DNA of 64,000 nucleotides from NCBI GenBank assembly GCA_011033025.1, contig WFMF01000266.1:62001-126000 (forward strand). The letters are read 5' to 3'. The position numbers were made by a program, and so were the translations under genes. Positions 22,801 to 32,995 of the stretch are shown one piece after another (the stretch's first letter is position 1; every line of letters begins with the position of its first letter). Source of the stretch: Beroe forskalii. Taxonomy: Eukaryota > Ctenophora > Nuda > Beroida > Beroidae. The notes under the pieces were generated by a model. That model saw only the letters and a list, made by a program, of their open reading frames with translations. It ran no database searches and was not told the origin of the DNA.

Positions 22801-23595
22801 TATGTTACATCTGATTGTATTTACTTACCTAAGACCATTATTACCTAATACATTTTAAAAATAATTCTCAATTTTTCACTGTAATTTTATACTTAATTTA
22901 GCTGTTACTGATTAAGAACTGAGACCCACTTACCACTGATTTGAATTTTGAATCATTTCTTGCTTTTTATCCAAAAAAGATCTCCTTTAATTATATTTCT
23001 TGCCTGAGTAGACCCAAAATAAGTTCAAAATATATTTCAAGGGATCTTTCACATAATATGTATATATCACCTAGGGGAGGGGAGGGGTTTTCAAATGATT
23101 ACGTTACATTGTAACAAATGCAACTACTGAACTTGATGACGAGGGGGCAGGGGGGTAAAATCGGACAAAAGTGGCTCTCCCTCGTTCATATTAAACATGA
23201 TTTAACATATATACTCTGTTACTTAGAGCTTGCTCAATCATGATTTAGCGGAATATAAGTTCATTCTTATTATTTATATAACTAGATATAATTTTTATCA
23301 TTTTTCAGTATCTGGTTTTGAATTTAGTATTATGATGTTACTAGTTTGAATTAGACAATCCATTTTTTGATTAACAAGTAACAACTCTGCAGGTCGACAG
23401 TATGGAATGCCTGAAATTGATGATGCCGACCTTGAAGCGGAGTTAGATGCACTAGGAGATGAGATGCTGTTTGATGATGACATGAGTTACTTGGATGAAG
23501 CTGCTGAAGCCCCCACTACTATTCCTGGAGGCAGTAACAAGGAGGATCCCAGTGCTACACAGCTAGATGAGTTTGGACTCCCTGCCCTATCATAG
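16839..23595 (+). CDS. CHMP5: Charged multivesicular body protein 5 (ESCRT-III)
   Basis: ESCRT-III subunit acting on endosomal membranes in multivesicular-body sorting; it binds the VPS4 cofactor LIP5/VTA1. Four exons, 16839-16955, 21446-21628, 22652-22799 and 23393-23595, all with GT-AG borders and compatible phases, give 216 residues against about 219 in vertebrates. Family hallmarks: MNRLFG start, [22 protein letters not shown], the basic helix region [25 protein letters not shown] string, [42 protein letters not shown] and the C-terminal [10 protein letters not shown]. The frame is intact. Intron 1 (16956-21445) is 4.5 kb and made mostly of nested mobile elements; intron 2 carries a telomere-like repeat; intron 3 a MITE remnant. 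Confidence 0.97.
17224..19377. mobile_element. Long-arm foldback element, TTAA-flanked, split by a Helitron
   Basis: A palindromic element in CHMP5 intron 1. The left arm (17224 to about 17875) is repeated inverted as the right arm (about 17881 to 19377, less the Helitron). Arms start with a run of G followed by ttcaaccc, and TTAA flanks both ends (17220-17223, 19378-19381). The centre is a near-perfect fold at about 17878. If 17985-18837 is removed, the right arm closes up and mirrors the left arm directly (ctactcctcc on one side, ggaggagtag on the other). No coding capacity. TTAA is the piggyBac-type target, but superfamily is not provable here. Confidence 0.85.
17985..18837 (-). mobile_element. 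Non-autonomous Helitron nested in the foldback
   Basis: On the minus strand this 853-bp insert begins TCTTATATATAATTTC and ends with a GC-rich hairpin (GCAGGCCC AAC GGGCCTGC) followed directly by CTAG. It lies between a host A and T without target duplication. TC start, 3' hairpin, CTRR end and A/T insertion are the established Helitron signature. No helicase or Rep coding. A related hairpin terminus appears at 63645-63665. Confidence 0.82.
19790..21034 (-). mobile_element. 5'-truncated LINE fragment with RT end (CR1/Jockey-like)
   Basis: Minus-strand remnant in CHMP5 intron 1. 21034-20479 encodes [36 protein letters not shown] and the catalytic FADDT of reverse transcriptase. After frameshifts, 20590-20405 ([18 protein letters not shown]) and 20456-19851 ([35 protein letters not shown]) give the typical C-terminal tail of this LINE class. 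All of ORF1, the endonuclease and most of RT are missing. The 5' edge abuts the palindromic element at 21035. Confidence 0.88.
21035..21368. mobile_element. Palindromic, Penelope-like insertion with 12-bp target duplication
   Basis: Two near-perfect inverted arms of about 146 bp (21035-21180 and 21182-21328) followed by about 40 bp of unique sequence. The block is bounded by direct repeats TTAGTCAAACAC (21023-21034 and 21369-21380), which read as a target-site duplication. Each arm carries CTGAAGA, a 5-bp stem, then GAAA (21220-21244 plus; 21117-21141 minus). This resembles the hammerhead-type core known from Penelope-like element termini, and the same layout occurs in the Penelope-like element at 37979. 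Class assignment is inference. Confidence 0.6.
22358..22495 (+). repeat. Interstitial telomere-like repeat
   Basis: About 20 hexamers of TTAGGG alternating with the variant TCAGGG, in CHMP5 intron 2, between the inverted flanking strings tcatctcaggacacttcatctc (22314 on) and gtcctgagatgaaatgtc (22507 on). The reading frames VRVRV and NPNPNPD are translations of the repeat, not genes. Confidence 0.9.
23040..23165. mobile_element. Decayed partial MITE, same family as 4652-5106
   Basis: Starts agggatctttcacataatatg and continues with a G-rich run and ttttcaaatgattacgtt, matching in inverse order the right end of the element at 4652-5106. The other half is mostly missing. In CHMP5 intron 3. Confidence 0.55.
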
Positions 23596-24836
23596 TACCA
23601 GTCTCCAGAACCCTGAACATTCATGACCTACTTGTAGTCAGATGTCTTTTAGTCTACATCCAAATTCACGCCACAGACTTAAGTTCAGTACAGAATGATT
23701 TAATTGAGTGCATTGGAACATGGGCGAGATTTTTATAATTAATGATTTTGTTTTAGCTTTTTCCTAAAATCAATCATGACAAAAATGAAATTATATACTG
23801 AATTGGTAAATTGAAGCACTAAAAAGTAAAATTGTAGTTGTAAGCTCTGAAAATTTTTGAGAATATGATAACTTATTCATATTTATATTGTCAGTCTTGA
23901 CAATGAAATGAATACAGTTTATCGCCATTTTTGTACAATTCTGTGTACAATGCACGTAGGAAGTACTATGTTGGGCCAAATCAATACTTGTGAAGTTGAA
24001 GGTTTCATATTGAATTAGCTAGTGTGAATGATACAAAGTTACATACTATAAATATCAGCTTTCTACATTTAGAATGCTACATTTAGTTGCTATTTTGATA
24101 AATCTTAATGCAGTAAAATGCTGAATGCTGAAAAGTTTTCTGTTGACACCAGATTGAATTACAATATTATGATTAGTAGACTTACCTATAGATGATCAAC
24201 AATCTAAAAATCTAAAGGTATCGTGGTTCATTCTTGAGTAATTTCTACCTTGTTGAAGTACTAACTTTTTAGGTATATTAAAACCGCACCTATCATTGCA
24301 TAAAGTATGGAGCATTCAAGATTTTTGTGCAGAATTCTGCTGATCACAAAAACTTAAATTATTTTTAGAAATGAAGGTAGTGGAAAAGTTTTATTATGAA
24401 AACGTTGAAGTTGCTGCATGGTGATTGATGGTGATTGATGTACTTGCAAAAACTTGCAATTAATACCTAAGTTCCTACAGTATGGATTTCAAGACACTAT
24501 TTTGAAATTTCGATGTTATGTTATATTGTCTTATTGTAATATCATGTACATTGTTATTAATAATACTTAAATGAGATAAATAATATTCTGGTGCTTTCAT
24601 TGAATGTCAATTCATGGAATTTTTTAGTATTTCAATGATCTCATATACTGTATAATTTTTTAGGCATACTACTATTAATTATCTGCCCATTCGTTGCTCC
24701 CCACTCAAATTATCATCCCTCACACTTATCTTTTGGAGCCTATCTTTAGTAATTTCCAACCACATTCAAAACAAGCATACTGCGTGCACATTGTACCTTT
24801 CATAAAGTATAGCAATATCCTTTGTTTATTTGAGAA
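23596..24836. other. CHMP5 3' flank and GSTCD-like 5' flank
   Basis: AT-rich spacer. The CHMP5 3' UTR must begin here and the promoter of the next gene end here. No coding sequence or repeat recognised. Confidence 0.45.
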
Positions 24837-26389
24837 ATGAAGCTCAAAGACACAGAAGTGTATGTTGACCTGTGTAAGTGTGAATCCAATGTACTGGCTA
24901 ACCTGAGTGTTGCTTTTGTTTCACTCTACCTCGGTCATCACCACCTTTCGTTCTGCTCTGAGGAAGATGACACAATCCTCCGGACGCCAGGTTGTAGAAC
25001 AGACAATGTCCTGGTTTCTGGTGTTGCCAACACTGTCAGACACCTTCTGTTACTGAAGGATCCTAAGCACTCTCTACTGGGACATGATGGTAGTTGCTTA
25101 TCTGGATCAAAGGAAGTTAGTCCATGGACAAACATCATCGAAGTTTCGTTTCCTAGTGATTTGAGTTCAGCTTCTAATGCTCAGGAGGTTCAAGAAGCTA
25201 TGAAATTCCTTGAAAAAATACTTGAAACACCATTCATCGGACCTAATCACAGAAAAATCCGTCTTGAAGCAATAAAATTAGGGATTCTTCCCGAGCACAA
25301 CTTAGAATCTCGTGAAGAGTGGCCAGCACTACCACTCTTCAGAAGATTTGTTCATGGTCTTCATTGTGGAATTACTGATATTCTCTTATTTGTAATGTTA
25401 AGAGCTAAACTGTCCTTTCTTGGGTCCAAATTATCTGACGTGAGGGGTAGTGACTTGCTTGTGGCATACTTGGAACGAGTTAATGATTTTTGTCGTGATT
25501 TTATGGGTGAATACTTAGACATTGTGCATAAAGTAGATATTGCCAGAATCTCAAATAATAACATTGTGCAAATTGATGATCAACTGCAATACCCGGATAT
25601 GGAAACTGGTAGCGTGGACTCAACTAACAATTTAACAGAAGACTCCATCAAGAGAATCAATACGATTGCTTCGGATACTCCTTATTCAGAACTTTCTGAA
25701 CTCCCTGTAGACTGGGATTCTCTAGTGATTATTTGAAGCCACAAAGAAAATCTAAGAATAATACTAACAAAATGAATCAATTACAAAGTATGCTGTCTGG
25801 AGTAGCTCAATGTATTAAAAACGTTAAATCAACATCGATTAGAATAGTAGATTTTTGTTCAGGAGGCGGGCATCTTGGTATATTTCTGGCTCACCACTTT
25901 CCAAGTTGTCATGTGATACTTGTGGAGACGAAGTGGGGGTCACTCAGGTATGCCAAAGATCGAATTGACAAGTTGGCCTTGAATAATACCACACTATGCT
26001 TAGCAAACATGGGTCAGTTTTGTGGCAAATTTGAAGTCGGTGTTAGTCTTCATGCCTGCGGTTCAGCAACTGACATGGTTATCCAACATTGCTTGAGGGC
26101 TAATGCAGCAATTGTATCATCACCATGTTGTTACGGTAAAATAGTCAATTCTGATAGCATCAGGTATCCAAAGAGTAAACAATTGGCTGAAGAGGTTTTC
26201 TTACCTGGAGAGTACTTCAAGGTGTCCAAATTAGCTGATCACGAAAGAGAAAATGAAGTGTACATGAAATGTATAGATATTGATAGGATCAAACACATCA
26301 AAGAACAATCATATCAGTTCGCTACTGTATCAAAACTTAGACCTCTAACTTGTTCACCAAAAAATAATCTTATTGTTGCTTTCAAGTGA
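24837..26389 (+). CDS. GSTCD: GSTCD-like protein (GST C-terminal domain + methyltransferase), frameshifted
   Basis: Homologue of glutathione S-transferase C-terminal domain-containing protein, whose C-terminal half is a SAM-dependent methyltransferase fold; substrate unknown. Two overlapping frames: 24837-25736 (299 residues, GST-like half, ending PVDWDSLVII) and from about 25727 to 26389 in another frame (LKPQRKSKNNTNKMNQLQ, then the SAM motif RIVDFCSGGGHLG, ALHACG-like SLHACGSATDMVI, SPCCYGK and the terminal CSPKNNLIVAF). Family members read straight through this junction, so one base appears to be missing around 25722-25735. No intron fits there. The gene has no introns at all while its neighbours do, and is shorter than the roughly 630-residue vertebrate protein. 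It may be a retrocopy, a pseudogene, or carry a sequence error. Confidence 0.85.
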
Positions 26390-26561
26390 TTCTGGACATG
26401 ATATGATGAATGGTTAATAATTTAACCTTCATTCGGAGGTTGATCTTTATGTAATTTATGTATTTTTGGGGTAGTTTAATTAAATTATTTTAGATTTGAA
26501 TATGAACTTGAGATGAATAATCGCCATTCAAACCTTTAAATCAGCCCTTTTAGTGAGCTTA

Positions 26562-27165
26562 AAGGACGAGTAAAGCGAAAAATTTTTGTTCAAATATCGT
26601 TCTGAGACGTTGTACACAGAATCTAGGGCAATTCTCTAATCTAATCGTTTAAAAACGAAGATTCTAGCACACCCACAAGACGAGATATTCCCTTCCATAT
26701 ATTTATCATACATAACAATATGCACTTGATGTCGAAATCTGGTCCCCTTCCTATCCACGCGACCTTGCATGTTATGTACTTTGTATGTTATTTATCTTGC
26801 GTTTTGGTATAATTATCCATCCCATATGAGTGGTTAAACACCGTTTTGTTTCGTCTAGTGCAATTCTCAATTTTCTGAGTTAATAATAAAAACCAACAAA
26901 TGTATCTAATTAGTAATCGAGGCGGAAAAAATCAATCAAAACCGTCAAAAACAGTGCAATATATACTGTGTTTACATAGTGAACTCAGGGTGTAATTTGA
27001 TACTGGGGACCATACTGCATCATATTTTGCGCCTAGAATTGTTCTTTGATTTAGCGCGATAGGAAGTGAATAGAAACATCGGACTTAGATTAAAGTGCTT
27101 TTAATTATGATATCTATCATAGTATGAAACTTTTTATATACCTTAAATTTCGCTTTACTCGTCCT
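26562..27165. mobile_element. MITE with TTAA target duplications
   Basis: 604 bp with terminal inverted repeats AGGACGAGTAAAGCGAAA, flanked by TTAA at 26558-26561 and 27166-27169. No coding capacity. Lies between the GSTCD-like gene and THOC3. TTAA target suggests piggyBac-like mobilisation (inference). Confidence 0.8.
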
Positions 27166-27422
27166 TTAAGGCTATAATACCCGTTTTTATTTCTATATCA
27201 TGAGCACTGTAGGTAAAACATATTCTGAAAGTGTAAAGTCTTTGAGTACATATGAACTGCATAAGAGAGCTGCATAAGAGAGCTGCATAAGTACATTCCT
27301 GTATTCCTCAGACATCATTAATTGATTCTTATTTGAATAGCATTGTCTCGATTGGATCTCTAACGTTAGTTAATCTTGGCCGTTCCTTGACTGAACCAAT
27401 CCTTAATATAACTTTCCTGAGG

Positions 27423-28919
27423 ATGGTTGCGTTGGCTAAAGACGACAGCTACATCGAGAAAGTGAGGAAGGAACTGGGTAGATCAAGGACAAAAGAATTC
27501 ACAGCTCACAGCTCCAAAGCTCACTGCGTTGCATGGAACTGCACTGGCAAATACATTGCCTCAGGTACTCAATGCCACTTCCAAGTTCCAACAAGGTTAA
27601 AGAGTGAAAAGTCAAGCAAACTTTGACGTTTTAATGGAATTATTTCGGATTCGTGAATATGATACTAATAAGGGACCTTCGGCGCTGTGAGTTAATTTTT
27701 TGGTTTAATCCTCAGGGTCACTGGACAAGACAGCGTTTATTCAGAGTTTTAAAGAGGATCGCTTGAGTCGGGAGTTCAGTTTGAAGGGTCACGAGGATGC
27801 AGTGGACCAACTAGCGTGGCACCCTACCGATCCCAACATCCTGAGTACAGTCTCGTCTGACAAGACCCTGAGGATATGGGACATCCGCACACCTCAGGTA
27901 CAAGAAATTATCACATTGTTCATATCACTCTTGTATCGTGACAAAACATCTTGTTCAAAGATTCATAATAATATTGTTATTCCGTGTTTATTAGATAACA
28001 TTTAGAGCTTAGTTCTTACTTTTCATTGTTGAATTTAATCTCACTTCCTAACCCTGCCCGTCCACAGAAAACAGTGGCGTGTATTTCCACGAAGGGAGAG
28101 GTTATCAACATGACGTGGAAGAGTGACGGAGCCAACATGGCCCTGGGAAACAAGGACGACCTGGTCTGTTTTGTGGACTACAAAACCCACAAAATGCACC
28201 TGGACAAGCAGTTCGACTTTGAAGTTAATGAGATCGGCTGGAACCACTACGACAAACACTTCTATCTCACATCAGGTAACGGTGTATTGCATGACTGGGT
28301 TGAGAAATTCTGTGTGCGAAGATTAGAAATGAAATGGCGATTCATTGTCAATTGATTTATGTATTTATGCTACAGAAAAAGAAAAAATATGCTGGTGTTC
28401 ATGTATCCATCAAGGCAAAATGTTTCACATTACGTAGCTCCTATTTTCTAATCCATGTGTCCAGGTAACGGCTGCATCCACATCCTGGACTACCCCTCCC
28501 TAGAACCACTCATCCAGATCCCTGCCCACACAGCCCATTGCATCTGTCTCAAGTTCTCCCCTGACAAGGAACACTTCGCAACGGGCGGAGCTGATGCCCT
28601 CATCAACATCTGGGATGCTTCGGAGCTCGCCTGTCTCAGATCCTACTCTCGTTTAGAATGGCCCGTACGGACCCTCTCCTTCAACCACAACGGGAAACTC
28701 CTCGCAGCCGGATCAGAGGATCTGGTGATCGACATTGCTTCAGTGGAGACGGGCGAGAAGGTGGCGACCGTGTCGTGTAACGCGTTTCCGTTCTGCGTCG
28801 CGTGGCACCCCACGCAGAACCTGCTCGCGTACGTGACGGACGATAAGTCAAAACACGCGGACAAACACCCCAGAGACACGGACAAGTCCACGGGCTGTGT
28901 CAAGTTGTTTGGGTTGTAG
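27423..28919 (+). CDS. THOC3: THO complex subunit 3 (WD40 protein)
   Basis: WD40-repeat subunit of the THO/TREX complex, which couples nuclear transcription and splicing to mRNA export. Exons 27423-27564, 27716-27897, 28068-28275 and 28465-28919, all GT-AG with matching phases, give 328 residues (about 350 in vertebrates). Diagnostic strings: EFTAHSSKAHCVAWN, GSLDKTAFI after joining exons 1 and 2, LKGHEDAVDQLAWHP, DKTLRIWDIRT, EVNEIGWN, IPAHTAHCICLKFSP, GGADALINIWDASELACLR, LEWPVRTLSFNHNGKLLA and NAFPFCVAWHP. The start is the first Met of the open frame; the coding sequence upstream of it has no support. An AATAAA signal lies at 29055-29060. Intact. Confidence 0.96.
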
Positions 28920-29552
28920 TGAGAGTGAGGTGGGGAAATACTTACCCGAAATATATTTTATATTGTCTCAGAAATATTTTACATATTGTCTCAGACGGAG
29001 GTTTTCTTATTTATTTTACTTTGACTGCATTGTGTTTCGCATGATGTTCATTTTAATAAATTATATTCCGATTTGATGATACTTATCAATTTAAATGATT
29101 TATTGGTTAATTCCTACGTTCCTACAATCATTATTCATGGAGCTTTTCTCTTGCAAACTGCACACTAGCCTTGACTTTGTATAACAAAAACTGAAAGACT
29201 TAATTGACTTGATTCATCTAGGAGGGGAGTAGAAGGACAATCATACTCACAGAAGTTTAAAAATGATCTTTAATTTGAAACTATAATCTAGCGATAATGA
29301 TCTTGCCAGAGATATGCGCTTTTTGAAAATTATAGATGCCCCGGAATGCCTCATTTCTGTGTCCATTGTTCACAAATCTGTACTTTCAACTTTCTAGATC
29401 ATGAATTCGTGTATAACTATACACACGTATACACACGAAAACGATTCGATAATCGCAATAAAATCATGCATGATAATCAGTAATGACACTGTTATTAAGG
29501 AGTAAACCAAGCAAAATAACACCCACCCACCCCCTCTGTAGCTCAGATAATC
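28920..29552. other. THOC3 3' UTR and MPDU1 5' flank
   Basis: Contains the AATAAA signal of THOC3 (29055-29060). A polypyrimidine tract with AG (ccccctctgtag, ending 29541) just before the MPDU1 start codon looks like a splice acceptor, so MPDU1 may have a non-coding first exon. Nothing else recognised. Confidence 0.5.
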
Positions 29553-30741
29553 ATGTATGTGGACTTCATCAGAACGATCACTCCCCTGCTCCTACTGGTA
29601 ATGACGGAGGAGTGTATTGACAGCATCTTCATCAAACTAAACATCCTGGATGTGCCCTGTCTCAAGCTCATCCTCAGTAAAGTCCTGGGCTACGCTATCG
29701 TGGGAGGGTCTGTTCTCGTTAAACTCCCGCAGATACTCAAGATCTACGGGAGCTCATCCGTAGTCGGACTGTCTCTCGCTACTTTCCTGCTCGAGTCTTT
29801 CTGCTGCATGGTTTGTAGACTTGTTACAGGAGTTATTCTCTCAGTTCAAGATGATTTGCTAAGAGTTTGATCGTTTTTGATGAATGTTGATTATGTATTA
29901 GATCATCATCGTGATCTAACGTGTGACGAACGTCTTGAAGATCTAAGTTCCACGTACTGAAGAATATGACTACAAATTTTTAAAGTCAAAAAATCTACCC
30001 CATCCTTCAGGCGAATGTAAGCTACAACTACGCGCTCTCCTTTCCCTTCAGCACGTGGGGTGAGAATTTCTTCATCCTGGTACAGCTGGTAGTACTGGTG
30101 ATGCAATACTTCTACTACACTGAACAATCCCTCCTCTGTCTCCTCACTCCTCTCCTCATCCCCGGCCTATCCCTCCTCCTCTCTACCCTCCCTCATCATC
30201 TACTCGCTGTCTGTCTCACCAGTGCCATCCCTCTCATGGCACTCAGTAAGGTAGGTGCCACCCTCCCTTTCATGGCACTAAGTAAGGTAGGTGCCATCCT
30301 CACTTACCATCTACTTGCTGTCTGAGTGCCATCCCTCTCATGGCAATTAGTAAGGTAAGATGGTGATGCGTCAGAGATTCTACTTCTGTCTATTTGTAGG
30401 CTTTTTTAACTTGACCGTTGAGTCATTTAATTTAATTGGAGTCTACAGATTTTGATACTTCTTGATCGCCCTATAATCCCACATTCTCCCACCATTTCTG
30501 TCTGAGCATCTCAGTCACTCCTTCCCTCCCCTCGCTCCCTTCACCTCTCCCCACGGTTTCTAACCTCTCTCTTCTTCCCCGGCAGGTTATCCAGATCAAG
30601 TGTAACTTCCAGAACGGACACACAGGCCAGCTCTCCTTCGTAACCTCCCTCATGAACTTCACACTTAACACTGTCATCTTGGTACAGTTCATACTCTACT
30701 GGAATGTGGAGGTGGCGGAGGTTAAGGAAAAGGAACAGTAG
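29553..30741 (+). CDS. MPDU1: Mannose-P-dolichol utilization defect 1 protein, shortened
   Basis: ER membrane protein of the PQ-loop family needed for use of dolichol-phosphate mannose and glucose in N-glycan and GPI-anchor synthesis. Exons 29553-29810, 30011-30250 and 30586-30741 join in phase 0 to give 217 residues (about 247 in humans). Seen: LDVPCLKLILSKVLGYAIVGGSVLVKLPQILKI (first PQ-loop), FPFSTWGENFF, NGHTGQLS and the terminal FILYWN, followed by a charged tail. Directly after GQLS the sequence jumps to FVTSLMNFTLNTVILVQ, leaving out about 28 residues that contain the core of the second PQ-loop repeat in relatives; the exon is contiguous there. The exon 2 donor region is triplicated (donors after 30250, 30286 and 30354). 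Use of the second adds 12 in-frame codons. AATAAA at 30993-30998. Confidence 0.9.
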
Positions 30742-31643
30742 TCCTCTGGTAGCTGCGTGCATTTCCCAATTCCCTCCACAATGGCACCAAGCAATACGTC
30801 ACAGACCTCCATCAGACACTCTCAGTTTTTTCGAGCTTTTGCACTTGATTCCTCGTTACACCATCATCTAACAAAAATCGCCACCATATTACCTTTCATT
30901 GCCTTTCATCTATCCTTTTATTTTCCTTCAATTTGATTTATTTAATCTAAAATTTCTTTGGTCTATACTCTATCGCCGTTCTGGTAATTCTAAATAAAAC
31001 AATCATTTAAGTGCGATGAAGTTATTTCTCAATTATTGCCAATTATTGTTTGAAATGATTTAGTTATGTTGTTATTAGAGGGGTGCTAATTTGTAGAAAA
31101 GTTGAAGATGAAATTTATTGAAATTACCAGCAAAGAACCATGATGATTAGCAATGATTTGGGATATTAATAAAATGATAATAACTGCAGGCATTTAGATG
31201 ATATTTTTGCAAATCTAAAATCAGAGTATTAAGAAATTTGTTGTCATTTGTGATTTTGTTATGAATATGATAGATATTTGTATTATTATAAAAATTCAGA
31301 TAGTTTGTCCTTGACTAGTTGACTGTCTGGTGTTTGTACGACTGATTGAACGCTCCCGTGGGGGATTGCCTCTTTTATGGGAGGGAAATAAGTAGAACAT
31401 ACAAAATAAAACTATCAGCAATATCGATAAGCCTTGACTAAATTATGATATTTCCTCCATGGTGAACACAGACTTCAATAAAATTACAGTCGAACTTTTT
31501 TTACTATTCAGTAGATTACAAATTTGCATTATTCAGTTGGTACCATGAAAATCAAGTCATAACTTTTATAACCGTGTGATATATGTTTTAATCACTCCAT
31601 TTGCTTTATGATTTATGTTTTTACCACGTGATCTCTGTTGTAG
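30742..31643. other. MPDU1 3' flank to zinc-finger gene
   Basis: MPDU1 3' UTR with poly(A) signal at 30993. The rest is AT-rich and must include the promoter or an upstream intron of the zinc-finger gene, since its coding exon begins after an acceptor (ctgttgtag, ending 31643). Confidence 0.45.
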
Positions 31644-31651
31644 GTGGAGTG

Positions 31652-32995
31652 ATGTATCAGGACGATGATGACTTGTTGGACGGTTTGATAAAATGCGAGG
31701 AAAAATCTGATGCTCATCATAATAGAGACAGCCCTCAAGAGGACATCTTCATCCCACATAGTGACAGCACTGCTTCTCATAGTGACAACACTGCCTCACA
31801 TAGTGATAACACTGCTCCTCACAGTGACAACACCAGCTCCAATGACAACAACTTCAGCTATCCCCTGGACAGCAGTGGGTATGTTGAGCTAGACGAAGGG
31901 AAGTTCAGTGTCCCTGAACCGTCATTCACTCAGCTCTTGGAAGATTCAGCCCCTCCTGGTGATTCTGCTGCAAGTTCCACCAGTACTTCGCCGCGGGACA
32001 GGGATGGGGGTGAGAAAAAGCCACCTAATATCGTAGAGAATCTGATGGACTCACACATCCGATCAGAACCCCATCCCAGCCCGGTGGTACCTACCATGTT
32101 CGTGTGTGAGTTGTGTGGCAAGACCTTCACCCAGAACTGGATCCTGAAGAAGCATTACTCCACCTCTCACGGCTACGCTAACGGGGGTGGTGTCAAGGTG
32201 TGTAAGTGCGGCAAGGCCGTCTCCTCCTCCTCAAAACACGTTTGTCACGACTGTCCGTACTGTGCTCTCAAGTTCCCGAACAAGTTGTCCCTCCGAGATC
32301 ACGTACTGAGCCAGCACACCCAAACCTCGAAGAAGTGCGAGATCTGTGGCGCCTCCTTCACCTCCCACCAAATGTACACCAAGCACATGATCGAGTGCCG
32401 GGTTAAGGAGGGTCCGTCCGCCACCGAAATCCAGAACATCACGTGTGACAAATGCCACAACACCCTGGCGTCGTACCAGCACTTCCAGAAGCACCAAACC
32501 AACTACAACTCCCTCTCCCACACCTGCCCCGTGTGCCAGGAGCGCTTCTGCCTCATTTCCCAGACCTTCCAGCACGTGTGGCGGGAACACCACCGACACA
32601 CGCGCGGCGCGTCCGTCTACGTGTGTCCGCTGTGTCCGGGGGTGACGTTCACCAACTACCGCTTCTACGCCTACCACATCATGGACACCCACGAAACCAG
32701 TCCGCTGATGAAGGACGGCAAGAATAAGATCCGGATGTACATGGTGAACAGCAAGCTGAAGAGTAGGAAGAGACATCTGGTGGAGGAGCGGCTGGAGGCA
32801 TGGGACTATGAGGGTGAGTACCTGCCGGTAGAGGGGGTCGAGCAGACCGACTTCACCCGGGCCTCCTCCCGCATTGAGAGCAAGTACTCAGTGGAGTCGT
32901 GCCCCACCATGCTCTCCAGCAAGAAGAAAACAGATGAGTTTCTGGAACTGGAGGCGAAACGTAGGAAGTCAAAGAATACGGTCCTCAATGCTTAG
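31652..32995 (+). CDS. Six-finger C2H2 zinc-finger protein
   Basis: Probable nuclear DNA-binding protein; no specific orthologue recognised. One coding exon beginning at an AG acceptor (31643/31644), first Met at 31652, 447 residues. The N-terminal 140 residues are acidic and Ser/Thr-rich with a short tandem repeat of ASHSDNT type (residues about 38-60). Six zinc fingers follow, at about 150 (FVCELCGKTF), 199 (HDCPYCALKF), 227 (KKCEICGASF, fourth ligand is Cys), 263 (ITCDKCHNTL), 290 (HTCPVCQERF) and 323 (YVCPLCPGVTF). The C-terminal 90 residues are basic/charged (KSRKRH, KRRKSKN, possible nuclear localisation). Linkers are long and irregular, unlike the tandem TGEKP type. An upstream exon may exist. 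Confidence 0.85.
   Translation: MYQDDDDLLDGLIKCEEKSDAHHNRDSPQEDIFIPHSDSTASHSDNTASHSDNTAPHSDNTSSNDNNFSYPLDSSGYVELDEGKFSVPEPSFTQLLEDSAPPGDSAASSTSTSPRDRDGGEKKPPNIVENLMDSHIRSEPHPSPVVPTMFVCELCGKTFTQNWILKKHYSTSHGYANGGGVKVCKCGKAVSSSSKHVCHDCPYCALKFPNKLSLRDHVLSQHTQTSKKCEICGASFTSHQMYTKHMIECRVKEGPSATEIQNITCDKCHNTLASYQHFQKHQTNYNSLSHTCPVCQERFCLISQTFQHVWREHHRHTRGASVYVCPLCPGVTFTNYRFYAYHIMDTHETSPLMKDGKNKIRMYMVNSKLKSRKRHLVEERLEAWDYEGEYLPVEGVEQTDFTRASSRIESKYSVESCPTMLSSKKKTDEFLELEAKRRKSKNTVLNA

Noticed and set aside
25722..25736. Programmed -1 frameshift in the GSTCD-like gene
   Set aside because: No X-XXY-YYZ heptamer in the right phase and no family precedent known to me; a lost base or sequence error is simpler.
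32231..32776. 181-residue minus-strand frame over the zinc-finger CDS, and similar shadows
   Set aside because: Antisense of a GC-rich coding exon with clear C2H2 motifs.
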